Positions 15,970-23,882 of a stretch of 64,000 nt of DNA are shown piece after piece. A program made the translations under genes and the position numbers. The DNA comes from Sulfitobacter mediterraneus (GTDB lineage Bacteria; Pseudomonadota; Alphaproteobacteria; Rhodobacterales; Rhodobacteraceae). Numbering within the stretch: position 1 is the stretch's first letter; every line of letters begins with the position of its first letter. The notes under the pieces were generated by a model that saw nothing but the letters and a program-made list of their open reading frames with translations, searched no databases and was not told where the DNA came from. The DNA lies in assembly GCF_016801775.1 (NCBI RefSeq), contig NZ_CP069005.1, positions 62,001 through 126,000 on the forward strand, read 5' to 3'.

Positions 15970-16700
15970 GCCTGGGGTTCCTTTGCGGGCTGTGCAGCGA
16001 CGCGCGGTTTGTGATGGGCTTCGATGTGCCGGCTAAGGCGGCGTTCGGCCTGCCGCCAGATCAGGACGAAGATCGCGGTAATGCAGAGATAGATCAGGGC
16101 AGCCCACAGGTAGGTCGAGAAATCGAAGGTGCGCGAAAAGATCTGGCGTGTTCGGCCCATGATGTCGAAAACGGTGACGACGCTTGCCAGCGCGCTGGCT
16201 TTCATCAACAGGATCACCTCGTTGCCGAGCGCAGGCCACGCGATACGATAGGCGTGCGGGAAGACAACGCGGCGGAGCGTCTTGAAACGAGTCATGCCGA
16301 TGGCTTTGGCGGCCTCGATTTCACCTTGTGGCACACCCATGATGCCGCCGCGCAGGATCTCGGTCTGATAGGCGGTGGAGTTGAGCGCAAAAGCCAGCAG
16401 CGCACAGTTGAACGGGTCGCGGAAGAAGGTCCACAGCCCCCAGTCCTGCAAGATGGGTCGAAACTGGCCCGAGCCGTAGAATATCAGAAACAGCTGCGCG
16501 AGGATCGGCGTGCCGCGCATGAACGAGATGTAAAGCCTGAGTGGGGCCTGAGCCAGTGGCGCGGCATGGGTGCGGATCAGTGCGAAGCCTGGTGATACGA
16601 GCGCGGCAATAAGCGCGCCGAGGAAGGTCAGCTTGATCGTCATCAGCGTGCCGTCGAGCAACCGGGGCCAGTATTGGGCGATGATCTCGATCGGGTTCAT
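15966..16700 (-). CDS. Polar amino-acid ABC transporter permease (HisM-like)
   Basis: Predicted 244-residue inner-membrane permease with five hydrophobic segments. The EAA cytoplasmic loop is EAAKAIGMTRFKTLRRVVFP. The first in-frame ATG of the longer frame has no support; the ATG at 16700 (MNPIEIIAQYWPRLLDGT) overlaps the stop of the upstream permease by one base, as usual in this operon type. It forms the channel with the 16700-17410 product. Confidence 0.92.
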   Translation of the reverse strand: MNPIEIIAQYWPRLLDGTLMTIKLTFLGALIAALVSPGFALIRTHAAPLAQAPLRLYISFMRGTPILAQLFLIFYGSGQFRPILQDWGLWTFFRDPFNCALLAFALNSTAYQTEILRGGIMGVPQGEIEAAKAIGMTRFKTLRRVVFPHAYRIAWPALGNEVILLMKASALASVVTVFDIMGRTRQIFSRTFDFSTYLWAALIYLCITAIFVLIWRQAERRLSRHIEAHHKPRVAAQPAKEPQA

Positions 16701-17410
16701 CACACGGCCCTCCGGATGCCGCGATTGGCGCGACGTTCCATCCAATACAGCACCAGCTCGGACAAGACGCACATGACCCAGTAGATCAGGCAGGCCAGCA
16801 GATAGAACGTGAAAGGTTGCTTGGTGACGCCGACGGCGACCTTGGTCATGCGCATCAGGTCATCAAGCGCGATAACTGAAACAAGAGCAGTGTCCTTCAG
16901 CATGTTGATCCAGAGGTTGCCCAACCCCGGCAGCGCGAACCGCCAAAGCTGCGGCAACTGGATACGGCGGAAAATCTGGCCCTGGGTCATGCCGATGGCG
17001 CGCCCGGCCTCGGTCTGGCCCTTGTCGAGCGACTGGAACGCGCCGCGCAGCACTTCGCCCGCGAATGCGCCGAACACCATGCCAAGCGCAATGACACCGG
17101 CGGCGAAGGGGCTGAAATCCGTCGCCCCGCGTTCGGGGTTCCACCAGCGCAGCGCCATGTTCAAAAGCAACCCCACGCCGTTGTAGACAACGAAGAGCGT
17201 CAGGATCTCGGGCAGGCCGCGCATGATGGTGGTGTAGCCGAAACCCAGGAACCGCAGGGGGCCAAGGCGAGACATCGACGCGAACGCCGCCAGAAATCCA
17301 AGTAACAGGCCCACGGGAAGCGTGACGATCGCGAGTTGCACCGTGATCGCCAACCCCCGCAGGATTTCGTCCCCCCAGCCGGTATCGCCATATGAGAAGA
17401 GTTCAAACAT
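16700..17410 (-). CDS. Polar amino-acid ABC transporter permease (HisQ-like)
   Basis: Predicted 236-residue permease with five hydrophobic segments and the EAA loop EAGRAIGMTQGQIFRRIQLP. It begins MFELFSYGDTGWGDEILRG, typical of the HisQ/GlnP branch. It lies 33 bases downstream of the binding-protein gene and overlaps the next permease by one base. Confidence 0.92.
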   Translation of the reverse strand: MFELFSYGDTGWGDEILRGLAITVQLAIVTLPVGLLLGFLAAFASMSRLGPLRFLGFGYTTIMRGLPEILTLFVVYNGVGLLLNMALRWWNPERGATDFSPFAAGVIALGMVFGAFAGEVLRGAFQSLDKGQTEAGRAIGMTQGQIFRRIQLPQLWRFALPGLGNLWINMLKDTALVSVIALDDLMRMTKVAVGVTKQPFTFYLLACLIYWVMCVLSELVLYWMERRANRGIRRAV

Positions 17411-17443
17411 GGGTCAGTCTTTCGGTCGGGGGAACGTATCGCG

Positions 17444-18229
17444 TCATTGCATCGTGTAGACGTCGATATCGAAATACTTGTCGTTGATGGCCTGGTAGGT
17501 GCCATCCGCGCGGATTTCCATCAGTGCAGCGTTCAGTTTTTCGCGCAGTTCGTCGTCTTCCTGACGCACCGCGATGCCGACGCCGTCGCCGACAAATGCC
17601 GGGTCGGTGATCGGGTCACCCGCAAGTTCACAACAAGCACCATCATCGGACTTGGTCGTCCAATCGAGCATCGGAAGCATGTCGCCCACCTGCATGTCGA
17701 TCCGGCCACTGGCCATGTCGAGGTTCACCTCGTCCTGGGTCGGGTAAAGGCGAATGTCGGCGTCTGGATAGGTGGCTTCAATGAAATCGGCCTGAGTGGT
17801 GCCGGATTGGGCACCGATGACCTTGCCGCTCAGCGCCTCGTTGCTGAATTCGGTGATGTCCGACCCGACGGGCACAACGTGGGTCATGGCCGCGAGGTAA
17901 TAGGGATCGGTGAAGTCCACCTGTTTCTGGCGCTCTTCGGTGATGAACATCGACGCGATGATGAAGTCGTATTTGTTCGCCAGAAGGCCGGGAATGATCC
18001 CGTCCCAGTCCTGCGCGACAACCTCGCATTCCACTTCCATACGCTTGCACAGCTCAAGCCCGATTTCCACGTCGAAACCGGCGATTTTTCCGTCCGCTTC
18101 GATATAGTTGAACGGGGGGTAGGCGCCCTCTGTCCCGAGCCGCAGCGACTGCGCCCACGCCGAAGTCGCCATCGAGGCGGCAATGGCGGTCGTCGCCAGC
18201 ACCGCGGCCAGTTTGTTCTTGAGTTTCAT
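17444..18229 (-). CDS. Periplasmic amino-acid-binding protein of the ABC transporter
   Basis: Predicted 261-residue family 3 solute-binding protein. It has a signal peptide ending ATSAWA near residue 26. Family hallmarks include GTEGAYPPFNYIEADGKIAGFDVEIG and the central hinge block SGTTQADFIEA. The acidic/aromatic pocket resembles lysine/arginine/ornithine or histidine binders, but ligand specificity cannot be read reliably. A start 32 bases after the regulator's stop puts it in the same transcript. Confidence 0.92.
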   Translation of the reverse strand: MKLKNKLAAVLATTAIAASMATSAWAQSLRLGTEGAYPPFNYIEADGKIAGFDVEIGLELCKRMEVECEVVAQDWDGIIPGLLANKYDFIIASMFITEERQKQVDFTDPYYLAAMTHVVPVGSDITEFSNEALSGKVIGAQSGTTQADFIEATYPDADIRLYPTQDEVNLDMASGRIDMQVGDMLPMLDWTTKSDDGACCELAGDPITDPAFVGDGVGIAVRQEDDELREKLNAALMEIRADGTYQAINDKYFDIDVYTMQ

Positions 18230-18260
18230 CTAGTTTCCTCCTCTTGGTTCTTGATTGTAG

Positions 18261-19175
18261 TTATTTCGCCACTTGCGCGACAGGGTCGCCCACATGGCCG
18301 GTAAAGCGCCCATAAAGCTCGGCGAATCTGCTCAGTCGATCTTCGACGTCACTTCCAAGCTCCATGAACACGCTGTTGATCAGCAGATTGCAGAGGCTCG
18401 CCATCTGCGCCGTGGAATCCCAGAACTGGTTGAACTGGGTCGGCACAGCGAAAACTTCGTCCGCGACGTCATGGCCCCAATCGCAGAATGGATCGGTGAC
18501 AAGGGTCACGGGAATACCGGTTGCCTGCGCTTCCTGGGCCAGAACCTTGGCGAGCCGGGAATACCGGCGCGCTTCGAAAATCAAGAGGCAAGAGTCCTTG
18601 CCAGAGGCCAGAACCTCGGCAAAATTACCGCCCGCCAGGTCGACCAGTGACACCCCGTCGCGCACATATTGCATCTGGTTCGCGAAGTACTGGGCAATAC
18701 CTCGTTCTGTCTGAAAGCCTGCCACATGGATGTTATTCGCGCTGGCAAGCCGTTTGACCACCCGAGGCCATTCGGGCATGCGGGCGCATTCATAGACGCT
18801 CACCACTGCCGCGATTTCCAACTCCATCCCACGTGTCAGATGCGCGTCACCCGCCGCGGCGCTTTTCTGTAATTCCTTCAGCCGGTCGCTCATGAGCCAG
18901 GGATAGTCCGCGATATCACCCTTCAGGTGATCCTTGAGGTTCTTGAAGCTTGTATACCCGATGGAGCGGCAGAACCGCCCGACTGTCGCCTCGCTGACCC
19001 CGACCTTTTTCGCGATGCTTGCGGCTGTTTCGAATGGCAAATCCGCCAAGGCGCCGCTCATGTAGCTGGCAATCGCCTTATCCGCTTTCGTCCCCTCCTT
19101 CAGGGCATTGGACAGGCGGGTCTTTATTGGAAGTGACAAAGGCGGGCCTTTCGGAATCAAGTGGATAAGTAGCAT
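18261..19175 (-). CDS. RpiR/MurR-family transcriptional regulator
   Basis: Predicted up to 304 residues. The N-terminal helix-turn-helix (KKVGVSEATVGRFCRSIGY, about residues 55-80) and the C-terminal SIS domain (about residues 140-280: NNIHVAGF, DSCLLIFEARRYSRL, GIPVTLVTD) identify the family. SIS domains usually bind a phosphosugar or related ligand, but several RpiR members control amino-acid uptake operons. It is the first gene of the operon. A TTG at 19139 (MSLPIKTRLS) preceded by GAAAGG may be the true start, because the ATG at 19175 lies almost on the predicted promoter. Confidence 0.88.
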   Translation of the reverse strand: MLLIHLIPKGPPLSLPIKTRLSNALKEGTKADKAIASYMSGALADLPFETAASIAKKVGVSEATVGRFCRSIGYTSFKNLKDHLKGDIADYPWLMSDRLKELQKSAAAGDAHLTRGMELEIAAVVSVYECARMPEWPRVVKRLASANNIHVAGFQTERGIAQYFANQMQYVRDGVSLVDLAGGNFAEVLASGKDSCLLIFEARRYSRLAKVLAQEAQATGIPVTLVTDPFCDWGHDVADEVFAVPTQFNQFWDSTAQMASLCNLLINSVFMELGSDVEDRLSRFAELYGRFTGHVGDPVAQVAK

Positions 19176-19180
19176 AAGTA

Positions 19181-19211
19181 ATGAAAGATATATTTCATAT
19201 AGTCAACAATT
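19181..19211 (-). promoter_or_regulatory. Promoter and palindromic operator of the RpiR-ABC operon
   Basis: Read on the minus strand, TTGACT (about 19202-19207) is a good -35 box. The palindrome ATGAAAGATATATTTCAT (19181-19198; TGAAA-N6-TTTCA) lies just downstream, over the region between -35 and -10. The position suggests autoregulation by the RpiR protein encoded immediately downstream. Confidence 0.5.
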
Positions 19212-19507
19212 TTATAGTTCTGTCATTTTGATTTTGTTATTCTGGCTTTCGCAAACAAGCAGATCATGTCGCCCATTTTAAAATCCGTGCCTGGCGCGAA
19301 ACCACCGTTCTTGCGAGGCGCAAGGAACGGCCGGTCTGTTCCCTCCATTCCAAAGTCTCGACAATGCCCAATGACCTGTACAGGCGATCGTCAAATCGTG
19401 TTAACAGTGCAGCATTCGGTGCTTTGGGGTCGATCAGAATTACCGCTGCGGCGCGAACTCAGGCCCGGTCCGGTTGGCGAACGGCAAGCGCCGCCCGCCA
19501 TCGTGGT
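19212..19507. other. Intergenic region, no gene seen
   Basis: About 300 bases between the operon promoter and the convergent end of the recombinase gene. Short frames here have no family motif. No RNA gene or terminator is evident. Confidence 0.35.
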
Positions 19508-20140
19508 TCAAATGTCGGTTTGCCCGGCGATGCTCAGCGCATCTTCATGTTCGACGGCAAGGTATCTGACAGGGCTGTCAAAACTAGTGTGTCCGAGCAG
19601 CAGTTGAACAGCTCTGAGATCTCCGGTCTTGCGGCAGATCTCCGCCGCCTTGGTCCGGCGTTGCGAATGTGTGCCGTATCCGCTGGGTTTCAGGCCGATA
19701 GCGGCCACCCAATCCCGTACAAGCCGGCCATTTTGGCGCATTGAGATATGTGGGCGGTCATGAAACCGGCTGGGCAACATGATACGGCAGCCGAGCATTT
19801 CAGGCGACATGATCCACGCGGCAATGGTATCCCGCGTGTTTTCAGAGAGTTCGAACTGAACGGGCCGCTGTGTTTCACTCCGAAACACGGAGACCCTTTT
19901 GCGAATGCAATAGTCCCTCACCAGGTCATTGACGGCCAGTTTCACCAGATCGCATTCGTGAATCTTACTATCAATCGCCACGTTGAACAGAGCAAGATCG
20001 CGCAGGTTGCGTGCCAGTTCGAGCCGCGCGCGGATCGCCCAGACCTGTTTTGGTAACAGAGGCCGTTTCTGGCCGATGATCCGCCCCTTGTTCCAGGCTC
20101 TTCGTTTCGTGGCGAGAGCGGGAAGTTGGACGCTTGGCAT
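19508..20140 (-). CDS. Short tyrosine recombinase, probably impaired
   Basis: Predicted 210-residue tyrosine-type integrase of the short plasmid group (starts MPSVQLPALATKRRAWNKG). Catalytic motifs visible are GTHSQRRTKAAEI (HxxR), LLLGHTSF (second His) and VRYLAVEHEDAL (nucleophile Tyr). The position of the first catalytic Arg, normally in a LRGCDL-like motif, reads KIHECDLVKL here, so Arg appears replaced by His or Glu. If so, the enzyme may bind DNA without efficient recombination. The length is usual for the group. Neighbouring IS and defence genes mark this as a rearranged region. Confidence 0.82.
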   Translation of the reverse strand: MPSVQLPALATKRRAWNKGRIIGQKRPLLPKQVWAIRARLELARNLRDLALFNVAIDSKIHECDLVKLAVNDLVRDYCIRKRVSVFRSETQRPVQFELSENTRDTIAAWIMSPEMLGCRIMLPSRFHDRPHISMRQNGRLVRDWVAAIGLKPSGYGTHSQRRTKAAEICRKTGDLRAVQLLLGHTSFDSPVRYLAVEHEDALSIAGQTDI

Positions 20141-20444
20141 GGTTTGCTCTCCAATCTTTCCGCCACATCGGGTGGTTGTTCAATGCGGATACGTTGCAGA
20201 AGCGCCCTGCCATCGGGGCGGTCGGGCGCTGACCGGCGGCGCGCAAAGCGCGCCTTGACTCCGGGCATGGGTGCACATTTCTGAGGTCAGCTAAGTTGCG
20301 AGTCCTGTAGATTCACCCCTCCAGAATTTTCACACTATGCACGAATGACCGGAACCACCGCCGCGCTGCGTCATGGAATTCTGTGCAATTGCAGAATACT
20401 CTCCGCTGCGAGCGCACGCAGCGAGAAATCGGCATGTCGGCTGT
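20141..20444. other. Intergenic region, no gene seen
   Basis: About 300 bases between the recombinase start and the IS left end. It should contain the recombinase promoter. I see no convincing gene, RNA or repeat. Confidence 0.35.
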
Positions 20445-22002
20445 GGGCTGATTCCGTTGAAAAACTCTTCCTTGATCGGGTCGCTGTCGACTGATTCAAT
20501 TCACTCAACGAGCGGGAGGATTTTTGATGATGGGACCAAGGCAGGAGGCGCAAGCGGCCTTGTTCTACGAGTTCTCGTTGGAGGAGCATGTCCCCCAGGA
20601 TCATTTGCTGCGGTCAATTGATCGGTATGTCGACCTAAGCAGCATCCGGGCACACCTTGCGGATTTCTACAGCCACACGGGTCGTCCATCAATCGATCCT
20701 GAACTGCTGATCCGGATGCTATTGGTTGGGTATTGCTTCGGCATTCGGTCAGAACGACGGCTCTGCGAGGAGGTGCACCTCAACCTGGCGTATCGTTGGT
20801 TTTGCCGCCTCGACCTAACGGATCGCATCCCGGACCATTCGACCTTTTCAAAGAACCGCCACGGTCGCTTCCGCGAGAGTGACTTGTTGCGCCACGTGTT
20901 TGAGACAACTGTCGCGCGTTGCATGGCCGAAGGGTTGGTTGGCGGTCAGGGCTTCGCTGTCGATGCCAGTCTGATTGTCGCGGATGTCCAGAAGCAAAAC
21001 TCAAGCAATCCAGAAGATTGGGAGGCTTTGGAGATTTCCCTGGCAGATGCTCCGCGTGCCGTGCGCGAGTATCTCGATGTGCTCGACAATGAAGCCTTTG
21101 GTGCGGCAACTGAGGTGAAGCCGAAGTTCACAGCCCATGTCGACCCTGCAAGCCAATGGACGGCGGCCCGGAAAGGCCCCGCGTTCTTTGCCTATTCGGA
21201 CAATTACCTGATCGACACGGATCACGGGATCATCGTCGATGTAGAGGCCAGCAGATCTGTCAAAACAGCCGAAGTGGGCGCATCACGCCGCATGATAGAC
21301 CGGACCAGTGAACGCTTTGGACTGAAGCCAGACTGGATTGCGGCTGACACCGCCTACGGCTCTGCAGAGAACCTCGCATGGCTCGCGCTGGATCGACAAA
21401 TCCTGCCGTTCATCCCTGTCTTTGACAAATCGAAACGCCAGGATGGAACGTGGTCGCGGTCAGACTTCACCTGGGATCCTGAGAGTGACAGGTATCTTTG
21501 TCCTGAAGGCAAAGAGCTGAAGCGTACCCGGCAATACCATAAAGACCCACGCAACAAGCAACCGCGAACGGGGCGTCGCAAATACCGCGCCAGCAAGATG
21601 GTTTGCAGTGTCTGCCCTGCAAAAGAAAAGTGCTGCCCGAAGGTCGATGCACGTTCCGTCACCCGCGAGCGGTTCGAGGAAGTCCGGGAATTTGCCCGCC
21701 AATGCACGGCCTCTGAGTTCAATCCAAAGGCTCAGGCACGCCGCAAGAAAGTCGAGATGCTCTTTGCCCACCTCAAACGCATTCTCGGTTTGGGGCGGCT
21801 CCGATTGCGAGGTCCATGCGGCGTTCAGGACGAGTTCACCCTCGCAGCCACCGCCCAAAACCTCCGGAAACTGGCCAAGCTCAAGCCACTGGCACCCGCC
21901 ACCGGCTAAAGCGGTGAACGAGCCTTCAACGCACAAACGAGATCAAAGCGATCGCCCGCCAATGCGGGCAATCTCGGCCGACTTTGTCAACGGAATCGGC
22001 TC
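20445..22002 (+). mobile_element. IS1182-type insertion sequence
   Basis: The transposase gene is bracketed by terminal inverted repeats: left GGGCTGATTCCGTTGAAAAA (from 20445) and right, read inwards, GAGCCGATTCCGTTGACAAA (from 22002 backwards). They match at about 17 of 20 positions, with a shared GATTCCGTTGA core. The total length is about 1.56 kb, fitting the family. I could not identify a target duplication at either flank. Both ends and the transposase look intact, so the element may still be active. Confidence 0.8.
20527..21909 (+). CDS. IS1182-family transposase
   Basis: Predicted 460-residue DDE transposase. The N-terminal block (FSLEEHVPQDHLLRSIDRYV ... GRPSIDPELLIRMLLVGYCF) and RIPDHSTFSKNRHGRF are typical of IS1182/IS5-like DUF772 transposases. 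GGQGFAVDASLI probably carries the first catalytic Asp, and WIAADTAYGSAENLAWL the second. KKVEMLFAHLKRILGLGRLRLRG near the C-terminus holds the Glu. A Cys cluster (CSVCPAKEKCCP) is also characteristic. The start ATG follows GGGAGGA. The frame is uninterrupted. Confidence 0.93.
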   Translation: MMGPRQEAQAALFYEFSLEEHVPQDHLLRSIDRYVDLSSIRAHLADFYSHTGRPSIDPELLIRMLLVGYCFGIRSERRLCEEVHLNLAYRWFCRLDLTDRIPDHSTFSKNRHGRFRESDLLRHVFETTVARCMAEGLVGGQGFAVDASLIVADVQKQNSSNPEDWEALEISLADAPRAVREYLDVLDNEAFGAATEVKPKFTAHVDPASQWTAARKGPAFFAYSDNYLIDTDHGIIVDVEASRSVKTAEVGASRRMIDRTSERFGLKPDWIAADTAYGSAENLAWLALDRQILPFIPVFDKSKRQDGTWSRSDFTWDPESDRYLCPEGKELKRTRQYHKDPRNKQPRTGRRKYRASKMVCSVCPAKEKCCPKVDARSVTRERFEEVREFARQCTASEFNPKAQARRKKVEMLFAHLKRILGLGRLRLRGPCGVQDEFTLAATAQNLRKLAKLKPLAPATG

Positions 22003-22131
22003 ATTGCGGCCATTCTCCGCTTCGCGGCATCAGGGCGGTCCTACCTTTATCATATCGCCACTCACGGCCCAGACCTGCCATTGGCGTTGACAGCTCGCGC
22101 TGCACTGCAGCATTACAAGAGCGGACATTGG

Positions 22132-22175
22132 TTGGGAAGTTATACCCAACTTGCAAATTGGGCAGTAACTCCCAA
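22132..22175. repeat. Nested inverted repeats upstream of the TIR operon
   Basis: Outer arms TTGGGAAGTTA (22132-22142) and TAACTCCCAA (22166-22175) enclose inner arms CCCAA (22145-22149) and TTGGG (22158-22162). The DNA could form a cruciform; as protein sites, it presents four TTGGG/CCCAA half-sites. It lies just upstream of the predicted -35 box at 22183 and could be the operator of the TIR-NTPase operon, or an insertion-site relic. Confidence 0.55.
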
Positions 22176-22182
22176 ATCTTAG

Positions 22183-22211
22183 TTGCCGACCTAGACGCGC
22201 CTGGATAAAAT
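22183..22211 (+). promoter_or_regulatory. Predicted promoter of the TIR-NTPase operon
   Basis: TTGCCG (22183-22188), a 17-base spacer and TAAAAT (22206-22211) form a good sigma-70-type promoter. Transcription would start near 22218, about 25 bases before the ATG at 22243. Confidence 0.55.
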
Positions 22212-22242
22212 AGAACAAAATACAAACATTTCGAGCAGACAC

Positions 22243-23187
22243 ATGAGAGCTTTCATTTCTTACTCCCATCGAGATGTAGACGCACTTGACCGCCTGCATG
22301 TTCATCTTGCGAACCTTCAGCGGGAAGGTCGGATCGAAACATGGTACGACCGCGAAATCTTGGCGGGTGAGTTATTGGATGATGAAATCAGCGAAGAGCT
22401 AGAGGCGGCTGAGCTTTTTCTGTTGATGGTTAGCCCCGACTTCATAGCATCCAACTATTGTGTCGAACGAGAGATGCAACGAGCCTTGGAGCGGCACGAA
22501 GCGGGCGCGGCACGGGTTGTCCCTATCATCGTCGAACCATGCGACTGGGCTGCAATGCCACAGCTCCGACGTTTGAAAGCAGTGCCGAAGGACGGTCTGC
22601 CGATCTCGGAATGGACGAACGCAAATACTGCATACCTAGATGTCATACAGGAAATTCGCCGGATAATCGATGCGGGTGTGTCGAATGCACTCGCTTCAAC
22701 TGCTGATGAAAAACAGCCAGCGACGACACCACGAGCCGCCCCTCGCTACCGCGTTCAACGCGACTTCGACGAAATCGACCGCAGTGAATATCGCGACGCG
22801 GCGTTCACTGCGATCAAGGACTATTTCAAGCTGGCGATTGGTGAGATAGACGCGGTCGAGGGGCTGCGAGGCAGATTTGTAGACCGAGGCGCGAACTCCT
22901 TTGGCAGCACCGTTGTCAATCGTGGCCGGCAGCATGGAACGGCGCATATTACAGTGCACTGCCGTAACGCGGGGTTCGCGTTGGGTGACATCTATTTTTC
23001 ATTCAATGAGAACGCAGCAGACAATACGGCAAACGGCGGCTTCAACGTCTCGTCCGACGAATACGAACAATTCCTAGTTGTGACTATGTCAATGTTTGGG
23101 AATGAGCCTAACCGGCTAAATCCTGAGCAAGCTGCAGAGTACTTGTGGAACCAGTTCATTGAGCAAGCAGGCATTAGTCATGCCTAA
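22243..23187 (+). CDS. TIR-domain protein, putative NAD-consuming effector
   Basis: Predicted 314-residue protein. Residues 1-135 are a TIR domain: AFISYSHRD at the N-terminus, WYDREILAGE near residue 34 (BB-loop region), and LFLLMVSPDFIASNYCVERE, whose Glu77 aligns with the catalytic Glu of TIR NADases. Residues about 165-314 form a second domain that I do not recognise (RYRVQRDFDEIDRSEYRDAA ... GGFNVSSDEYEQF). It may sense a trigger or bind a partner. First gene of a four-gene operon with a zinc ribbon, a small protein and a STAND NTPase. Inferred role: abortive-infection effector that depletes NAD when the NTPase is activated. Confidence 0.85.
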   Translation: MRAFISYSHRDVDALDRLHVHLANLQREGRIETWYDREILAGELLDDEISEELEAAELFLLMVSPDFIASNYCVEREMQRALERHEAGAARVVPIIVEPCDWAAMPQLRRLKAVPKDGLPISEWTNANTAYLDVIQEIRRIIDAGVSNALASTADEKQPATTPRAAPRYRVQRDFDEIDRSEYRDAAFTAIKDYFKLAIGEIDAVEGLRGRFVDRGANSFGSTVVNRGRQHGTAHITVHCRNAGFALGDIYFSFNENAADNTANGGFNVSSDEYEQFLVVTMSMFGNEPNRLNPEQAAEYLWNQFIEQAGISHA

Positions 23188-23344
23188 ACTTGCTCGCTTT
23201 CGCTGCAACAATTGCGGTTACCGTTTCGAAACCGCAGTGCTTAGCAAGGACGAACAACGCGAAGCTCGCCGCGACAATCGCCCGACCAAAGCTGTACATT
23301 GTCCCGAGTGCCGCCGAACCGACATTCGAAAGGGTTGGGATTAG
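23180..23344 (+). CDS. Small zinc-ribbon protein
   Basis: Predicted 54-residue protein with two CxxC knuckles: CNNC near residue 9 and CPEC near residue 41, in a basic context. The fold is that of a minimal zinc ribbon. The ATG at 23180 overlaps the TIR stop by eight bases, so it is translated by coupling. Possible roles are nucleic-acid binding, or an adaptor between the TIR protein and the NTPase; neither is shown. Confidence 0.65.
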   Translation: MPKLARFRCNNCGYRFETAVLSKDEQREARRDNRPTKAVHCPECRRTDIRKGWD

Positions 23345-23426
23345 TGGAAATGCGAAAATCGAAATTTCAGGGCCATTCATGGTCATCCCAGTTGTCGCCC
23401 ATGGGCCATTATTCTGAGAGAAAGAA

Positions 23427-23882
23427 ATGCTGTCGCCAAGTGAATTCACAGTCGGAAAAGTCGGTACCGCAAAGCCGCTCAGCTTGATCCTGCCGACCTC
23501 AAAGTATGAGGAAACGTTGCTGGTTGGCCAACTCGATGACCTTCCGACGGCGGTGTTTCTTTCAGGGCAGCATAAATCGATGTTCTTAAAGACCGAAGGC
23601 AACGAAAGCTGGGGTGGACTGATTATTCCATCTGTACGAATTGAGATCGATGAGACTAGCTTCGTTGACGAATACTCCTCTGAAGCGCCAATGCTTTCTG
23701 TTACTAGGACCGACACAAAACTTGTTGTGGCGGCGAAAGCAGAAAGATCGTTCGGCCGTCAAATCCAAATCACCTTGCACGAAGGGCTGGTTTCATCGGG
23801 AGAGGCCAAGGCTAAGTTTGCGAATTGGCAGATTGTTCTTGGGGAGGGTCAAGACAAGCGTGTCTTGTGGACTGCGACATGA
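23427..23882 (+). CDS. Hypothetical small protein of the TIR-NTPase operon
   Basis: Predicted 151-residue soluble protein with alternating hydrophobic residues suggestive of a beta-sandwich (LSLILPTSKYEETLLVGQL, KLVVAAKAERSFGRQIQITL). No domain recognised. The start follows GAGAGAAAGAA, and the stop overlaps the NTPase start by four bases (ATGA), a tight coupling that suggests the two proteins act in a complex. A gap of 82 bases separates it from the zinc-ribbon gene. Confidence 0.65.
   Translation: MLSPSEFTVGKVGTAKPLSLILPTSKYEETLLVGQLDDLPTAVFLSGQHKSMFLKTEGNESWGGLIIPSVRIEIDETSFVDEYSSEAPMLSVTRTDTKLVVAAKAERSFGRQIQITLHEGLVSSGEAKAKFANWQIVLGEGQDKRVLWTAT

Noticed and set aside
14050..16014. 654-codon open frame on the + strand
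   Set aside because: It is antisense to the racemase and ABC ATPase genes, whose motifs are intact. It arises from GC-rich codon bias, has a His/Asp/Arg-rich composition and shows no family motif.
20430..22020. Target-site duplication at the IS ends
   Set aside because: The bases flanking 20445 (CTGT) and 22002 (ATTG) do not match, so no duplication can be claimed.
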